DNA of 23,160 nt. Source: UBA8199 sp035358715. GTDB taxonomy: Bacteria > Verrucomicrobiota > Verrucomicrobiia > Limisphaerales > UBA8199. The notes beneath the pieces are model-generated. The model saw only the letters and a program-made list of their open reading frames with translations, was not told where the DNA came from and made no database searches. Positions 1 to 8,580 of this stretch are shown here, piece after piece. How positions within the stretch are numbered: the stretch's first letter is position 1; each line of letters starts with the position of its first letter. The stretch covers positions 1 through 23,160 of the forward strand of contig DAOPPX010000086.1 in NCBI GenBank assembly GCA_035358715.1, in the 5' to 3' direction. A program made the position numbers and the translations under genes.

Positions 1-121
1 GATGATAACCTTTCGTTTGCCGGCCGGGAGCGCCGCCCGGCGGCCAGCCCAACACGGGCCAGCCTCCCGGACTGCCATGCCTCCGCAGCCGTGGGGGAAA
101 GGTTACTCCCAGCCCCGATAA

Positions 122-622
122 TCACAAGCACCAACTCCGCGCCCGCGCGATGGCGACCTCGCTCGGCAGATCCACCAAGCCAAGCTCCCCTGCAAGCGCG
201 GGCGCGATCTGATCCTGCACGGTGTTTACCGGAACAACCTCAACCCGGCGCATCCGCCCCTGGCCGTGCCCGCCAACCTGACCGCCACGCTCGTGGACAG
301 AAAGGTCGTGCTGGCCTGGAGCGCCGGCGGCAATCCACCGCCCACATCCGTCACCTGCAACGTGCGTGTCGGCAGCACCCCAAGGGGCACAGACCTAATG
401 GCGCCTCAGTCCGATACGAATCCGCTGAGGTTGTTGCCGGCGATGGGGAACGCCCAGCTCAATCGCAGCTATGCCTTGGCGGATCTCCCTGTCAACCGAA
501 CGTATTACTGGAGTGTGCAGGCGGTGGATTCATGCTTCGCCGGCTCAGCCTTCGCCCCGGAAGCATCATTCAAGTTCGCTTCTACCGGCTGCGTTGGCCG
601 TAGGGGGAAGAGCGGGATCTGA
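122..622 (+). pseudogene. C-terminal remnant of FG-GAP/fibronectin-III surface protein
   Basis: The frame has no good start and is closed upstream by a TAA at 119-121. From about 149 it reads like the tail of a large verrucomicrobial FG-GAP/VCBS repeat protein. It begins with a degraded DGDL calcium-binding repeat and a 'YRNNLNP' linker, followed by a fibronectin type III-like domain that contains 'RVGSTPRGTDLMAPQSD', 'LPAMGNAQLNRSY' and 'TYYWSVQAVDS'. The last beta-strand pattern (TYYWSVQAVD..FAGSAFAPEASF) is the usual end of these proteins. The FG-GAP propeller that should precede it is absent, and the stretch before 120 shows no matching frame. An internal ATG at 266 could give a 118-aa product, but I see no signal peptide. 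It is most likely a decayed fragment. Confidence 0.5.
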
Positions 623-708
623 TGGCCATTTGCCACGATGCTCGAAAGGGCAGACGCAGCGCAAGCCATTGGTCTAAACCGCCGCGCCTCGGCTCTACTC
701 AACCAGTT

Positions 709-3654
709 TTACCAGGTCTCCATGCCGGCGCAGGAACAGACCAGGTTGCGGTCGCCGTGGACGTTGTCTATGCGGCCGACGGCGGGCCAGAACTTGTGGT
801 CGTGCAGCCACTTGGCGGGGAAGCAGGCTTGCTGGCGGGAGTAGGGGTGGGGCCAGGGGTCGGCGGCGAGCTGGTCGGCGGTGTGAGGGGCGTTCTTGAG
901 GGGGTTGTTCTGCTTGTCGGACTGGCCGGATTGGATGGCGGTGATCTCGGCGTGGATGCTGATGAGGGCGTCGCAGAAGCGGTCGAGTTCTTCCCGGGAC
1001 TCGCTCTCGGTGGGTTCGACCATCATGGTGCCGGGCACCGGCCAGGAGATGGTTGGCGCGTGGAAGCCGTAGTCCATCAGGCGCTTGGCGACGTCCTCGA
1101 CGGTGATGTCCTTGAACTGGCGCAAGTCGAGGATGCACTCGTGGGCGACGAGGTTGGCGTGGCCGCGGTAAAGGACGGGGAAGTAGTCTTGCAGGCGCCG
1201 GGCGATGTAGTTGGCGTTGAGGATGGCGTATTGGGTCGCCTCGGTCAGGCTGGGGCCGCCCATCGCGGCGATATAGACCCACGGAATCGCGAGGATGCTG
1301 GCGCTGCCCCAGGGGGCGGCCGCGACGGCGCCTATCGGATTCTCGCCGCCGAGATTCACGATCCCGTGCCCGGGGAGCAATTCCACCAAGTGTTCGGCCA
1401 CCCCGATTGGCCCCATGCCCGGACCGCCGCCGCCATGAGGGATGGCGAAAGTCTTGTGCAGGTTGAGGTGGCAGACATCAGCGCCGATGTCCCGGGGGCG
1501 GCACAGGCCGACCTGGGCGTTGAGGTTTGCGCCGTCCATGTACACCTGGCCGCCGCTGGCGTGGATGATCTCGCAGACCTCGCGGATGGATTGCTCAAAG
1601 ACGCCGTGCGTGGAAGGATAGGTTACCATCAAGGCGGCGAGACCGGCCTTGTGCGCCTCGGCCTTGGCGCGCAGGTCGGCGAGGTCAATGTTGCCCTCAC
1701 TGTCGCAAGCCACCGCCACGACTTTCAGCCCCGCCATGACTGCGCTGGCGGGGTTGGTGCCGTGGGCCGAGGCTGGGATGAGGCAGACGTTGCGGTGTCC
1801 TTCGCCTCGGCTGGCATGCCAGGCGCGTATGACGAGCAGGCCGGTGTATTCGCCCTGCGAGCCCGCATTGGGCTGCAGGGAGATTCCAGCGAAGCCGGTG
1901 ATCTCGGCAAGCCAGTCTTCCAATTGCTGGAACAGGAGTTGCCAGCCGCGCGTCTGGCGCAGGGGCGCGAAGGGATGCAGGCGGGCCAGCTCGGGCCAGG
2001 TAAGCGGCATCATCTCTACGGCTGCATTCAGCTTCATGGTGCACGAGCCGAGCGGGATCATGGAGGTGGTCAGCGAAAGGTCGCGAGACTCCAGCCGTTT
2101 GAGGTAGCGGATCATCCCGGTCTCCGAGTGGTAGCGGTTGAAGACAGGATGATTCAGATACGCTGTGGTGCGGGCAAAGGGAGCAGGATAGACGGCTTCG
2201 GATGAGGCGGAGCGTCCGGACGCTTCCTTCTCCCTCTGGCTTGGGGAGAGGGAGACAGGCTGGGCGCCGTTGAACACCGCCAGGATGTCGGCGAGGTCCT
2301 GCTCGGTAGTCGTCTCATCAACCGAGATGCCGAGGGTATGATCATCAATAGGCCGGAAGTTCATGCCCTGGTCTTCGGCGGCCTTGAGGAGGTCTGCTGC
2401 CGGCTTCGGGCCGAGCGCAACGCGAATGGTGTCGAAGAAGATACTCGGGCCAACTTCGTATCCGAGCTGTTGGAGGCTCTGCGCCAGGACCACCGCGCGC
2501 AGGTGTATGCGTCGCGCGATCTGTCGCAATCCAGCTGGTCCGTGATAGCAGGCATACATGGCGGCCATGGAGGCCAGCAGCGCCTGGGCGGTGCAGATGT
2601 TGCTGGTGGCCCTCTCGCGCCGGATATGCTGCTCGCGGGTCTGCAGGGCGAGGCGCAGGGCAGGGCGGCCCCGCGTGTCTTTCGAGACCCCGACAATGCG
2701 TCCCGGCATGTGGCGTTTGAAGGCGTCGCAGGTCGCGAAATAGGCCGCGTGCGGACCGCCATAGCCGAGCGGCACGCCAAAGCGCTGTGTGCTGCCAAGG
2801 GCCACATCGGCTACGAACTCGCCCGGAGGCCGGAGCAGAGCCAGGCTGAGCAGGTCGGCGGCCACGGCGACCAGGGCGCCCGCCGCATGCGCCTGCTCGA
2901 TGAAGGCGGAGTAGTCCACAACCTCGCCATAGGTGTTCGGGTACTGCACCAGCGCGCCGAAGACCTGGTCGTTGAATTGAAAAGCGCGGTGATCGCCGAT
3001 CACAGCCTGGAGGTTAAGCGCGCCCGCGCGGGTCTTGACCACCTCGATGGTTTGGGGATGGCACTCCGCGGAGACAAAGAAGATGTTGCGGCTCGGCTTG
3101 AACGAGTGGCACAGGGTCATGGCCTCCGCGGCGGCGGTGGCTTCGTCGAGGAGCGACGCGTTGGCAACATCTAGCCCGGTGAGGTCTTGCACCATAGTCT
3201 GGAAGTTGAGCAAGGCCTCGAGACGGCCCTGGGCGACTTCGGCCTGGTAGGGGGTGTAAGGTGTGTACCAGCCGGGGTTTTCCAGCAGGTTGCGTTGAAT
3301 AACGGCAGGCACGAGGCAGTCGTAATAGCCCATGCCGATATATGAGCGGAAGACCTGGTTCTGGGCGGCCATTGCCTTGAGGGCTGCCAGAACCTCATGC
3401 TCGCCGCGCGCCGGAGGGAGCTTGAGCGGTTGCCGCAAGCGAATGGCTGACGGCACCGCGTCGTCAATCAGCGCCTCGAGGCTCGAATAGCCCAGCACAC
3501 GGAGCATTTCCCGGGTCTCGTCCGGGCTCGGGCCGATGTGACGGCGCCGAAACTGGTCTGAAGGTGAAGGCGAGCCGCCGCTCGTGGAATCCGTGACAAC
3601 GGCAGCCGGGTGCGGGTTGGACGAATCGGGACTTGCAGGTTCGGTAACAGGCAT
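709..3654 (-). CDS. gcvP: Glycine dehydrogenase (aminomethyl-transferring), P protein
   Basis: This is the P protein of the glycine cleavage system. It is a PLP enzyme that decarboxylates glycine and passes the aminomethyl group to lipoylated GcvH. The 981-aa product is a fused single-chain form, close to the usual 950-970 aa. The N-lobe starts with the typical 'FRRRHIGPSPDE' and contains 'YIGMGYYDCLVPAVIQRN' and 'NPGWYTPYTPYQAEVAQGR'. The C-lobe has 'GSCTMKLNA' and the PLP-lysine motif 'HLNLHKTFAIPHGGGGPGMG', with the Schiff-base Lys at about residue 734. It ends with 'KFWPAVGRIDNVHGDRNLVC'. An extra low-complexity linker at about residues 465-490 joins the lobes and is encoded by a DNA palindrome listed separately. 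No gcvT or gcvH lies within the window. The ATG at 3654 has an AGGG about 9 nt upstream. The family assignment is secure. Confidence 0.97.
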   Translation of the reverse strand: MPVTEPASPDSSNPHPAAVVTDSTSGGSPSPSDQFRRRHIGPSPDETREMLRVLGYSSLEALIDDAVPSAIRLRQPLKLPPARGEHEVLAALKAMAAQNQVFRSYIGMGYYDCLVPAVIQRNLLENPGWYTPYTPYQAEVAQGRLEALLNFQTMVQDLTGLDVANASLLDEATAAAEAMTLCHSFKPSRNIFFVSAECHPQTIEVVKTRAGALNLQAVIGDHRAFQFNDQVFGALVQYPNTYGEVVDYSAFIEQAHAAGALVAVAADLLSLALLRPPGEFVADVALGSTQRFGVPLGYGGPHAAYFATCDAFKRHMPGRIVGVSKDTRGRPALRLALQTREQHIRRERATSNICTAQALLASMAAMYACYHGPAGLRQIARRIHLRAVVLAQSLQQLGYEVGPSIFFDTIRVALGPKPAADLLKAAEDQGMNFRPIDDHTLGISVDETTTEQDLADILAVFNGAQPVSLSPSQREKEASGRSASSEAVYPAPFARTTAYLNHPVFNRYHSETGMIRYLKRLESRDLSLTTSMIPLGSCTMKLNAAVEMMPLTWPELARLHPFAPLRQTRGWQLLFQQLEDWLAEITGFAGISLQPNAGSQGEYTGLLVIRAWHASRGEGHRNVCLIPASAHGTNPASAVMAGLKVVAVACDSEGNIDLADLRAKAEAHKAGLAALMVTYPSTHGVFEQSIREVCEIIHASGGQVYMDGANLNAQVGLCRPRDIGADVCHLNLHKTFAIPHGGGGPGMGPIGVAEHLVELLPGHGIVNLGGENPIGAVAAAPWGSASILAIPWVYIAAMGGPSLTEATQYAILNANYIARRLQDYFPVLYRGHANLVAHECILDLRQFKDITVEDVAKRLMDYGFHAPTISWPVPGTMMVEPTESESREELDRFCDALISIHAEITAIQSGQSDKQNNPLKNAPHTADQLAADPWPHPYSRQQACFPAKWLHDHKFWPAVGRIDNVHGDRNLVCSCAGMETW
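2229..2255. repeat. Palindrome inside gcvP linker (9-bp arms)
   Basis: TCTCCCTCT (2229-2237) and its exact reverse complement AGAGGGAGA (2247-2255) flank a 9-nt loop, GGCTTGGGG. On the coding strand it is translated within the linker between the two GcvP lobes, as roughly 'SLSPSQREKE'. Similar 'CTCTCCC...GGGGAGAGGG' palindromes are common dispersed intergenic repeats in many GC-rich bacteria. That this one is an in-frame insertion is inference. Confidence 0.6.
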
Positions 3655-3791
3655 TCAAGGACCCTAAGGGGTGCTTCTGGCAAATCAAGTTTGATTTGGG
3701 CGCTCTAATTGTCGTTGGCGCTACTGAATGTGATGGGGTATGCTGAGGCGACGGAATGAACTCGTGACCCCTAACTATACGGAAGCACACT

Positions 3792-4184
3792 ATGCAAATT
3801 ACCAAACAGCTCGCAATTTTCCTGGACAACCGGCCCGGCATGCTGGCGCGGGTGGCGGAATCGCTGTCCGAGGCCAAAATCAACATCTACGCGATCACGA
3901 CGAGCGACACAGTGGACCACACGGTCATCCGCATGGTGGTGAACGATTACCGGCGGGCGTTGCACGTTTGTGAGGAGCGGGGCTCGCTGGTGGTCGAGGA
4001 TGATGTGTTAATGGTGGAGGGCAGCAATAAGCCGGGGGAAATGGCGCGTGTTGCCGACAAGCTCGCGAAGGCCAGGATTAACATAGAGTACTGCTACAGT
4101 GCTACATTGCCGGGCGCGAAGAAGGGGCTGATGATCCTGCGCGTTTCCAACCCCGAAAAGGCACTGAAGGTGCTGAAGCGTTGA
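3792..4184 (+). CDS. Tandem ACT-domain protein
   Basis: The 130-aa product consists almost entirely of two ACT domains. ACT1 covers about residues 1-66 with 'LDNRPGMLARVAESLSEAKI'. ACT2 covers about residues 67-130 with 'SNKPGEMARVADKLAKARIN'. Each domain has the characteristic glycine-containing loop followed by a helix, where ACT domains bind amino acids. No catalytic domain is attached, so the likely role is as a stand-alone amino-acid sensor or regulatory subunit. The start at 3792 has GGAAG about 8 nt upstream. It is divergent from gcvP across a 137-bp shared promoter region, and a GH13 gene follows 58 bp downstream on the same strand. A link to glycine metabolism through the divergent arrangement is possible but not shown. 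Confidence 0.9.
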   Translation: MQITKQLAIFLDNRPGMLARVAESLSEAKINIYAITTSDTVDHTVIRMVVNDYRRALHVCEERGSLVVEDDVLMVEGSNKPGEMARVADKLAKARINIEYCYSATLPGAKKGLMILRVSNPEKALKVLKR

Positions 4185-4242
4185 AGGCTCGCTGGACCGC
4201 GGCATTGGTACTGTGGCACGCTAGACCCGAGGGACTTCGCTT

Positions 4243-5724
4243 ATGTCCTGTCCACTTCTGTATGAGGTCAACACGCGATGCTGGTTGCGCGGGCTTTCCG
4301 AGCGACACGGCGCAACGATCACCCTCGCCAATGTTCCCGAGGCGGAGTTCGCGCAGTGGCAGAAGCTCGGCTTCACGCACATCTGGCTCATGGGCGTCTG
4401 GACGACCGGCCCGCGCGCACGAGAGAAGGCCTTGCAGTATCCCGAATTGCGCCAGGCTTATGACCGCGCCCTGCCGGGCTGGCGCGAGGCGGACGTTGCC
4501 GGTTCGCCTTACGCGATCGCTGATTACCAGGTTCCCCCCGCCCTGGGCGGCGAGGCGGGCCTCGCGGAATTTCGGCGGCAGCTCCGCGCGCAGGGGCTGA
4601 AACTGCTGCTGGATTTCGTGCCCAACCATCTCGGGCTGGATCATGCCTGGGTCAGGGAGCGGCCGGAGTTGTTTGTGCAAAGCTCTGAGGAGGCTGCCGG
4701 CACGTTCGCACAGCAGGTCGGCGGCAGGGTTCACTGGCTGGCCCTCGGCAAGGATCCCTATTTCCCACCCTGGACTGACACCGTCCAACTGGACTACCGG
4801 CGCAGCACGACGCGCGCCGCGATGACGGAGTTGCTCGAATCCATCGCCGCGCGCTGCGACGGCGTGCGCTGCGACATGGCGATGCTGGCGCTCAGCGAGG
4901 TGTTCGCCAGGACCTGGGCACGGTTTCCAATCGCGGCAGCGCCGCCTGATGCGGAGTTCTGGGCATCTGCCATTGCGGCGATCAAACAAGCGAACCCCGC
5001 CTTCCTGTTCCTCGCGGAGGCTTACTGGGGATTGGAGCCGGAATTGCAGCGGCTGGGATTCGACTACACCTACGATAAGGTGCTCTATGACCGCTTGGTG
5101 GCCCGCGACGCAATGGGCGTGCAGTGTCACTTGCGAGGGCTGCCGGCGGAACGACTGGCTGCGGGCGCGCACTTTCTCGAGAACCACGACGAGCCGCGTG
5201 TGGCCTCGATTCTCTCGCCGGCCGAGCACCGGGCGGCGGCGCTGTGCATCCTGGGGTTGCCCGGAATGCGATTTCTGCATGACGGCCAGCTTGGCGGAGC
5301 ACGCGTCAAGACCCCCGTCCAACTGGCGCGATGCATGGCAGAAGAGGCTCAGGCTGATATCCAGAACCTGTACCAGCAACTGCTGACCACACTGCCGGGC
5401 ACGGCGGTGGGGCAGGGCAGGGGAACGCTCTGCCCTCCGCGGGCCGCGTGGGCAGGCAACACGACAGCCGCAAACTTCGTCGTTGTGCAATGGCAGACCC
5501 GGGCGCCCGAGCTTGATTTGGTGGTTGTGAATCTGGCCTCCCACCGCAGCCAGTGCTACGCGCCGCTGGCCGTCGAGCAACTGGCGGCACACAACTGGCT
5601 TATGAAGGATCTCCTGGGGCAGGAGAGCTACCACCGCGCCGGCGACGACCTCCAGAGCCAGGGACTCTACCTGGACATCCCGGCCCACGGCGCCCAGTTG
5701 TTCCACTTCCAGCCGGTGAATTGA
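4243..5724 (+). CDS. GH13 alpha-amylase-family glycosidase
   Basis: This 493-aa TIM-barrel protein carries all four GH13 signature regions. Region I is 'DFVPNH' (124-129). Region II is 'DGVRCDMA', with the nucleophile Asp at about 211. Region III is 'LAEAYWG', with the acid/base Glu at about 259. Region IV is 'FLENHDEPR', with His315-Asp316. The enzyme should therefore be catalytically competent on alpha-glucosidic bonds. A short C-terminal beta domain (about 410-493) follows. There is no signal peptide, which points to a cytoplasmic enzyme acting on glycogen, maltodextrin or a glucosyl metabolite. The precise GH13 subfamily cannot be read from sequence alone. GAGGG at 4229-4233, 9 nt before the ATG, supports the start. 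It may be co-transcribed with the ACT gene 58 bp upstream. Confidence 0.93.
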   Translation: MSCPLLYEVNTRCWLRGLSERHGATITLANVPEAEFAQWQKLGFTHIWLMGVWTTGPRAREKALQYPELRQAYDRALPGWREADVAGSPYAIADYQVPPALGGEAGLAEFRRQLRAQGLKLLLDFVPNHLGLDHAWVRERPELFVQSSEEAAGTFAQQVGGRVHWLALGKDPYFPPWTDTVQLDYRRSTTRAAMTELLESIAARCDGVRCDMAMLALSEVFARTWARFPIAAAPPDAEFWASAIAAIKQANPAFLFLAEAYWGLEPELQRLGFDYTYDKVLYDRLVARDAMGVQCHLRGLPAERLAAGAHFLENHDEPRVASILSPAEHRAAALCILGLPGMRFLHDGQLGGARVKTPVQLARCMAEEAQADIQNLYQQLLTTLPGTAVGQGRGTLCPPRAAWAGNTTAANFVVVQWQTRAPELDLVVVNLASHRSQCYAPLAVEQLAAHNWLMKDLLGQESYHRAGDDLQSQGLYLDIPAHGAQLFHFQPVN

Positions 5725-5914
5725 CCGAGAACAGCGCGGGGATCACGCCCAACTCGGCCCAATGAGGGCTGGCCAGGGCCGGTAACGCCGGAGGCAGGAG
5801 TGAGAAGCGATGGCCAACTGCCACCAGGGTGCAAGCGGGTATACCGCCATACCTCAGCGATGCCATCGCGAGGGCTCAGGTGGTCCAGCCGGCTGGCAGT
5901 AGCGGCGGCGGTGC

Positions 5915-7573
5915 CTACTTGGCGATGGCGCGAGGTTGGAACAGGCTGGGGGCGCTGACCTCGCCATTGCGATTGACCGCGGAGACGGCCACGACCTCCG
6001 GCGGGGTGCCACTCCAGGTATGCGAGCCTTGCGCGCCCGGCAGGACCTGCGTTGTCCATGTACCGCCCGTGCGCGTCTGCACCAGCCAGAGCCAGGCCCT
6101 GCCTTGCCCGCTTGGGGCCCAGGAAAGGGCCAGCGAACCCGCGCGTTGGGCAGTATCGGGAGTGATCTGCGGCTTGCCGGGCTGCGCACGTCCCAGCCAG
6201 AGCGAGGGTGGCACCAGCGCCGGTTCTTGATACGCTTCCCGGATGAGGGCCTCGTCGAGGGCACTGTTGCGCATAAGGCTCTTCATATTCCAATGGATAT
6301 GGCCGCCGGCGCCGTGCTGCTTGCGGGTCAAGTGAATTTGGCTGACGATTTCCTGCGGCGCCCAGCCGCTGCGGGACTGCGATTGCCCGCTCACCTTGGT
6401 GGAGTTCATCCCGGGGCAAAGAGTGCGCCCCTTGGTGTTCTGTTCCGCCCACCACCGGAGCAATACGGGGAAGCTTTGGGCCGGCGGCTCAATCGCCCAG
6501 TAAAGCTGGGGCGCGAAGTAATCCGCCCAGCCGTTGGCCAGCCACTTGCGCGAATCGGCGTAGAGGGTGGAGTAGGCGTCCAGGCCTTTGATTTGGGCCG
6601 GAGAGTTCGGACGCCAGATGCCGAACGGGCTGATGCCAAACTTGACCCAGGGTTTGGCCACCTTGATGGATTGATACACACGCTGGATGAAGGTGTTGAC
6701 GTTCTCGCGCCGCCAGTCGTCGCGGCTGAGCTTCCCTGCGGCACCGGAACGTTGCCAGCTCGCGTCATCGGGGAAGTCCAGCTCTTTTCCCGCGCGGTCT
6801 CTGGCCTTGTAAGGGTAGAAGTAGTCGTCGAAGTGGATGCCGTCCACGTCATAGCGCTTTACGACGTCCATCACCACGCTGAGCGAATAGTCCTGCACCG
6901 CCTTCTCGCCCGGGTCCAGCCAAAGGAACTCTCCGTATTCCCGGACAAGCTGCGGGCGGGTCTTGCTGACGTGGTTCGGGGCGACCGGCGACGGGGCGGA
7001 ACGGAGCCGCGCCCGGTAGGGATTGAACCAAGCGTGCAGTTCCAAGCCCCGCTTGTGCGCCTCTTCGATGGCGAAGGAGAGCGGATCATAGAACGGTTCC
7101 GGAGCCTTGCCCATGGTGCCGGTCAGATATTCGGACCACGGCTCGATGCGGGAGGCATACAACGCGTCACAGGCGGGACGGACCTGGAAGACGATCACAT
7201 TCAGTTTCAGTTGCACCGCCCGGTCCAGGATTGCCAGCAACTCGGTCTTCTGTTCCTGCGTGCTCAGGGTTTTGCGGGAAGGCCAGTCTATGTTCGCAAC
7301 CGTCGCTACCCAGGCGCCGCGCAATTCCCGCATTGGCGGCGGGGGAACGAGGTTGGAGGCGGCATAGCCCCCGGCATGCGATGCGGCGAGCACCCCGATG
7401 CCTGTCAGTGCGACCAGCACAGAGCGCGCCCGGCAAACCGGGAAGCGGGAATGCCGCCAACACGCAGGCCGTCTTGACTGCAAAGCACGAAATACCCGGC
7501 TTATCACACTGGTGGAGCAAAGGGGCATGGCGGGCCGCAGGGGAACGCTATTCAGGATCAGAATGTCAGTCAT
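5915..7573 (-). CDS. Secreted GHL10-like glycoside hydrolase (DUF187/YngK-type)
   Basis: About 552 aa from the ATG at 7573. The frame is open to a TTG at 7618, and an ATG at 7528 is also possible. A hydrophobic export segment (SVLVALTGIGVLAAS) precedes the mature protein, which starts near 'PPPPMRELRGAWVATVANID'. Family hallmarks are 'GAWVATVANIDWPS', 'VIVFQVRPACDALYAS', 'GLELHAWFNPYRA' and 'YDVDGIHFDDYFYPY'. The last holds the acidic residues of the GHL10 TIM barrel and lies near residue 250. The C-terminal ~100 residues resemble a fibronectin III-like beta domain. The protein is probably periplasmic or extracellular and acts on a polysaccharide, substrate unknown. It is convergent with the GH13 gene, with a 190-bp gap in which I see no clear terminator. 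Confidence 0.88.
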   Translation of the reverse strand: MTDILILNSVPLRPAMPLCSTSVISRVFRALQSRRPACWRHSRFPVCRARSVLVALTGIGVLAASHAGGYAASNLVPPPPMRELRGAWVATVANIDWPSRKTLSTQEQKTELLAILDRAVQLKLNVIVFQVRPACDALYASRIEPWSEYLTGTMGKAPEPFYDPLSFAIEEAHKRGLELHAWFNPYRARLRSAPSPVAPNHVSKTRPQLVREYGEFLWLDPGEKAVQDYSLSVVMDVVKRYDVDGIHFDDYFYPYKARDRAGKELDFPDDASWQRSGAAGKLSRDDWRRENVNTFIQRVYQSIKVAKPWVKFGISPFGIWRPNSPAQIKGLDAYSTLYADSRKWLANGWADYFAPQLYWAIEPPAQSFPVLLRWWAEQNTKGRTLCPGMNSTKVSGQSQSRSGWAPQEIVSQIHLTRKQHGAGGHIHWNMKSLMRNSALDEALIREAYQEPALVPPSLWLGRAQPGKPQITPDTAQRAGSLALSWAPSGQGRAWLWLVQTRTGGTWTTQVLPGAQGSHTWSGTPPEVVAVSAVNRNGEVSAPSLFQPRAIAK

Positions 7574-7636
7574 GGGGAGTGATACTACAGGCGGGCTGCA
7601 GTGAAAGCGAGCGCGCAAAAAAAGAGATGTTAGTAC

Positions 7637-7666
7637 TTGACAGGTCTGGCAGGATATGAATAATTT
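7637..7666 (+). promoter_or_regulatory. Possible sigma70-type promoter for PEP-CTERM gene
   Basis: A perfect TTGACA (7637-7642) is followed after 18 nt by TAATTT (7661-7666). This would start transcription only about 5-10 nt before the ATG at 7682. The -10 match is weak (3 of 6), so only the -35 is convincing. Confidence 0.3.
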
Positions 7667-7681
7667 AGGCGCAATAAGTTG

Positions 7682-8395
7682 ATGAGATTGAAATCGCTGG
7701 CCTGCTGTATTGCCCTGCTTCTCGCCCTAACTGCGCGGGCGGGCATTATTTACAGCCCCGCCAACAACGTCAATTTGACCATTGACGACGGCGACCCCAC
7801 TGGCCATACTCTGACTGCTACGGCTAGCGGGTACCTGCCTACTATAATTGACATCCGGGTAACGCTCAACATCGTGGGAGTGGATGGCGGGTGGAACGGC
7901 GACCTGTATTGTTACCTGACCTACAATAACGTACTAGTGCCGCTTTTGAACCGGGTTGGTGTGCAGACGGGCGATGCCTTTGGCTACGAGGGGGCGCCGG
8001 GAATGAACATCACTCTGGCCGGCGATCCTGGTGGCTATGACGATATACATTGGACGGAGTCTCCAACCTCGGGCGGTACGTATGCGCCGGATGGGCGGCT
8101 AATCAGCCCGGCTCTGGGCCCTGACCCCTTCTCACAGCCGGAAGACTTCGACGCCGACGGGACGATCGGATTCTCTGCTTATAATGGGATGAATCCGAAC
8201 GGCACGTGGACGTTGTTCATTGCCGACATGTCGCTCGGCGATACGCACCAATTAGTCAGTTGGAGCTTGCAGATTACCGCAGTGCCGGAGCCGGTGAACG
8301 TGGCTTTGGGGATTTTTGGATCGGTGGTTTTGGTGGTCGCAGTCGCCAGGCGCGGGCGGATGCGGGAGGCAGTCTCCCGGGCTGTGGGGCACTGA
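7682..8395 (+). CDS. PEP-CTERM sorted protein with P-domain-like fold
   Basis: The 237-aa product has an N-terminal Sec signal (MRLKSLACCIALLLALTARA). Its central domain resembles the proprotein-convertase P domain: 'IIDIRVTLNI..GVDGGWNGDLYCYL', 'LLNRVG', then 'FSAYNGMNPNGTWTLFIADMS' and 'LVSWSLQI'. The C-terminus is a PEP-CTERM sorting signal: VPEP at residues 201-204, a hydrophobic segment, then a basic cluster (ARRGRMR). In the exosortase/PEP-CTERM pathway this tail is processed during export to the cell surface or matrix. There is no protease domain, so the P-like fold is probably adhesive or structural. The ATG at 7682 is preferred over the TTG immediately before it. It is transcribed divergently from the GHL10 gene. 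Confidence 0.88.
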   Translation: MRLKSLACCIALLLALTARAGIIYSPANNVNLTIDDGDPTGHTLTATASGYLPTIIDIRVTLNIVGVDGGWNGDLYCYLTYNNVLVPLLNRVGVQTGDAFGYEGAPGMNITLAGDPGGYDDIHWTESPTSGGTYAPDGRLISPALGPDPFSQPEDFDADGTIGFSAYNGMNPNGTWTLFIADMSLGDTHQLVSWSLQITAVPEPVNVALGIFGSVVLVVAVARRGRMREAVSRAVGH

Positions 8396-8553
8396 GGCGC
8401 ATTAACGCCCTAAGAGGTTTCACAAGCGCTTCTTCCTTGCGGAGGCATGATGTACAGGCACATAGCCTGTGCCAAGAGTCGGCAGCATTACGCAATTCCG
8501 TGAGCGTGGTCTTCCGCTCTTATGCCTGTTTCTCGTCCGGCTGGAGCACGCTT

Positions 8554-8568
8554 CCAGGCCGTGCCTGG
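8554..8568 (-). terminator. Short GC hairpin after the oxidoreductase
   Basis: CCAGGC, loop CGT, then GCCTGG: a perfect 6-bp stem starting 12 nt beyond the stop codon of the minus-strand oxidoreductase. There is no T-tract after it, so it is at best a weak or Rho-assisted terminator. Confidence 0.25.
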
Positions 8569-8580
8569 CACAGGTTGGGA

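Noticed and set aside
622..2205. 527-codon open frame on the plus strand
   Set aside because: It lies antisense inside gcvP, is Gly/Val/Asp-rich without domains, and is explained by GC-rich codon bias of the real gene.
3655..3791. Glycine riboswitch between gcvP and the ACT gene
   Set aside because: The 137-bp gap shows no paired-aptamer architecture that I can recognise and is too short for the usual tandem form.
4102..5706. 534-codon open frame on the minus strand
   Set aside because: Antisense to the GH13 gene, whose four catalytic motifs prove the plus strand is coding.
5725..5914. Bidirectional terminator between the convergent GH13 and GHL10 genes
   Set aside because: GC-rich short repeats are present but no stem with a T-tract could be found by eye.
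5936..7477. 513-codon open frame on the plus strand
   Set aside because: Antisense shadow of the GHL10 glycosidase, with no recognisable motifs.
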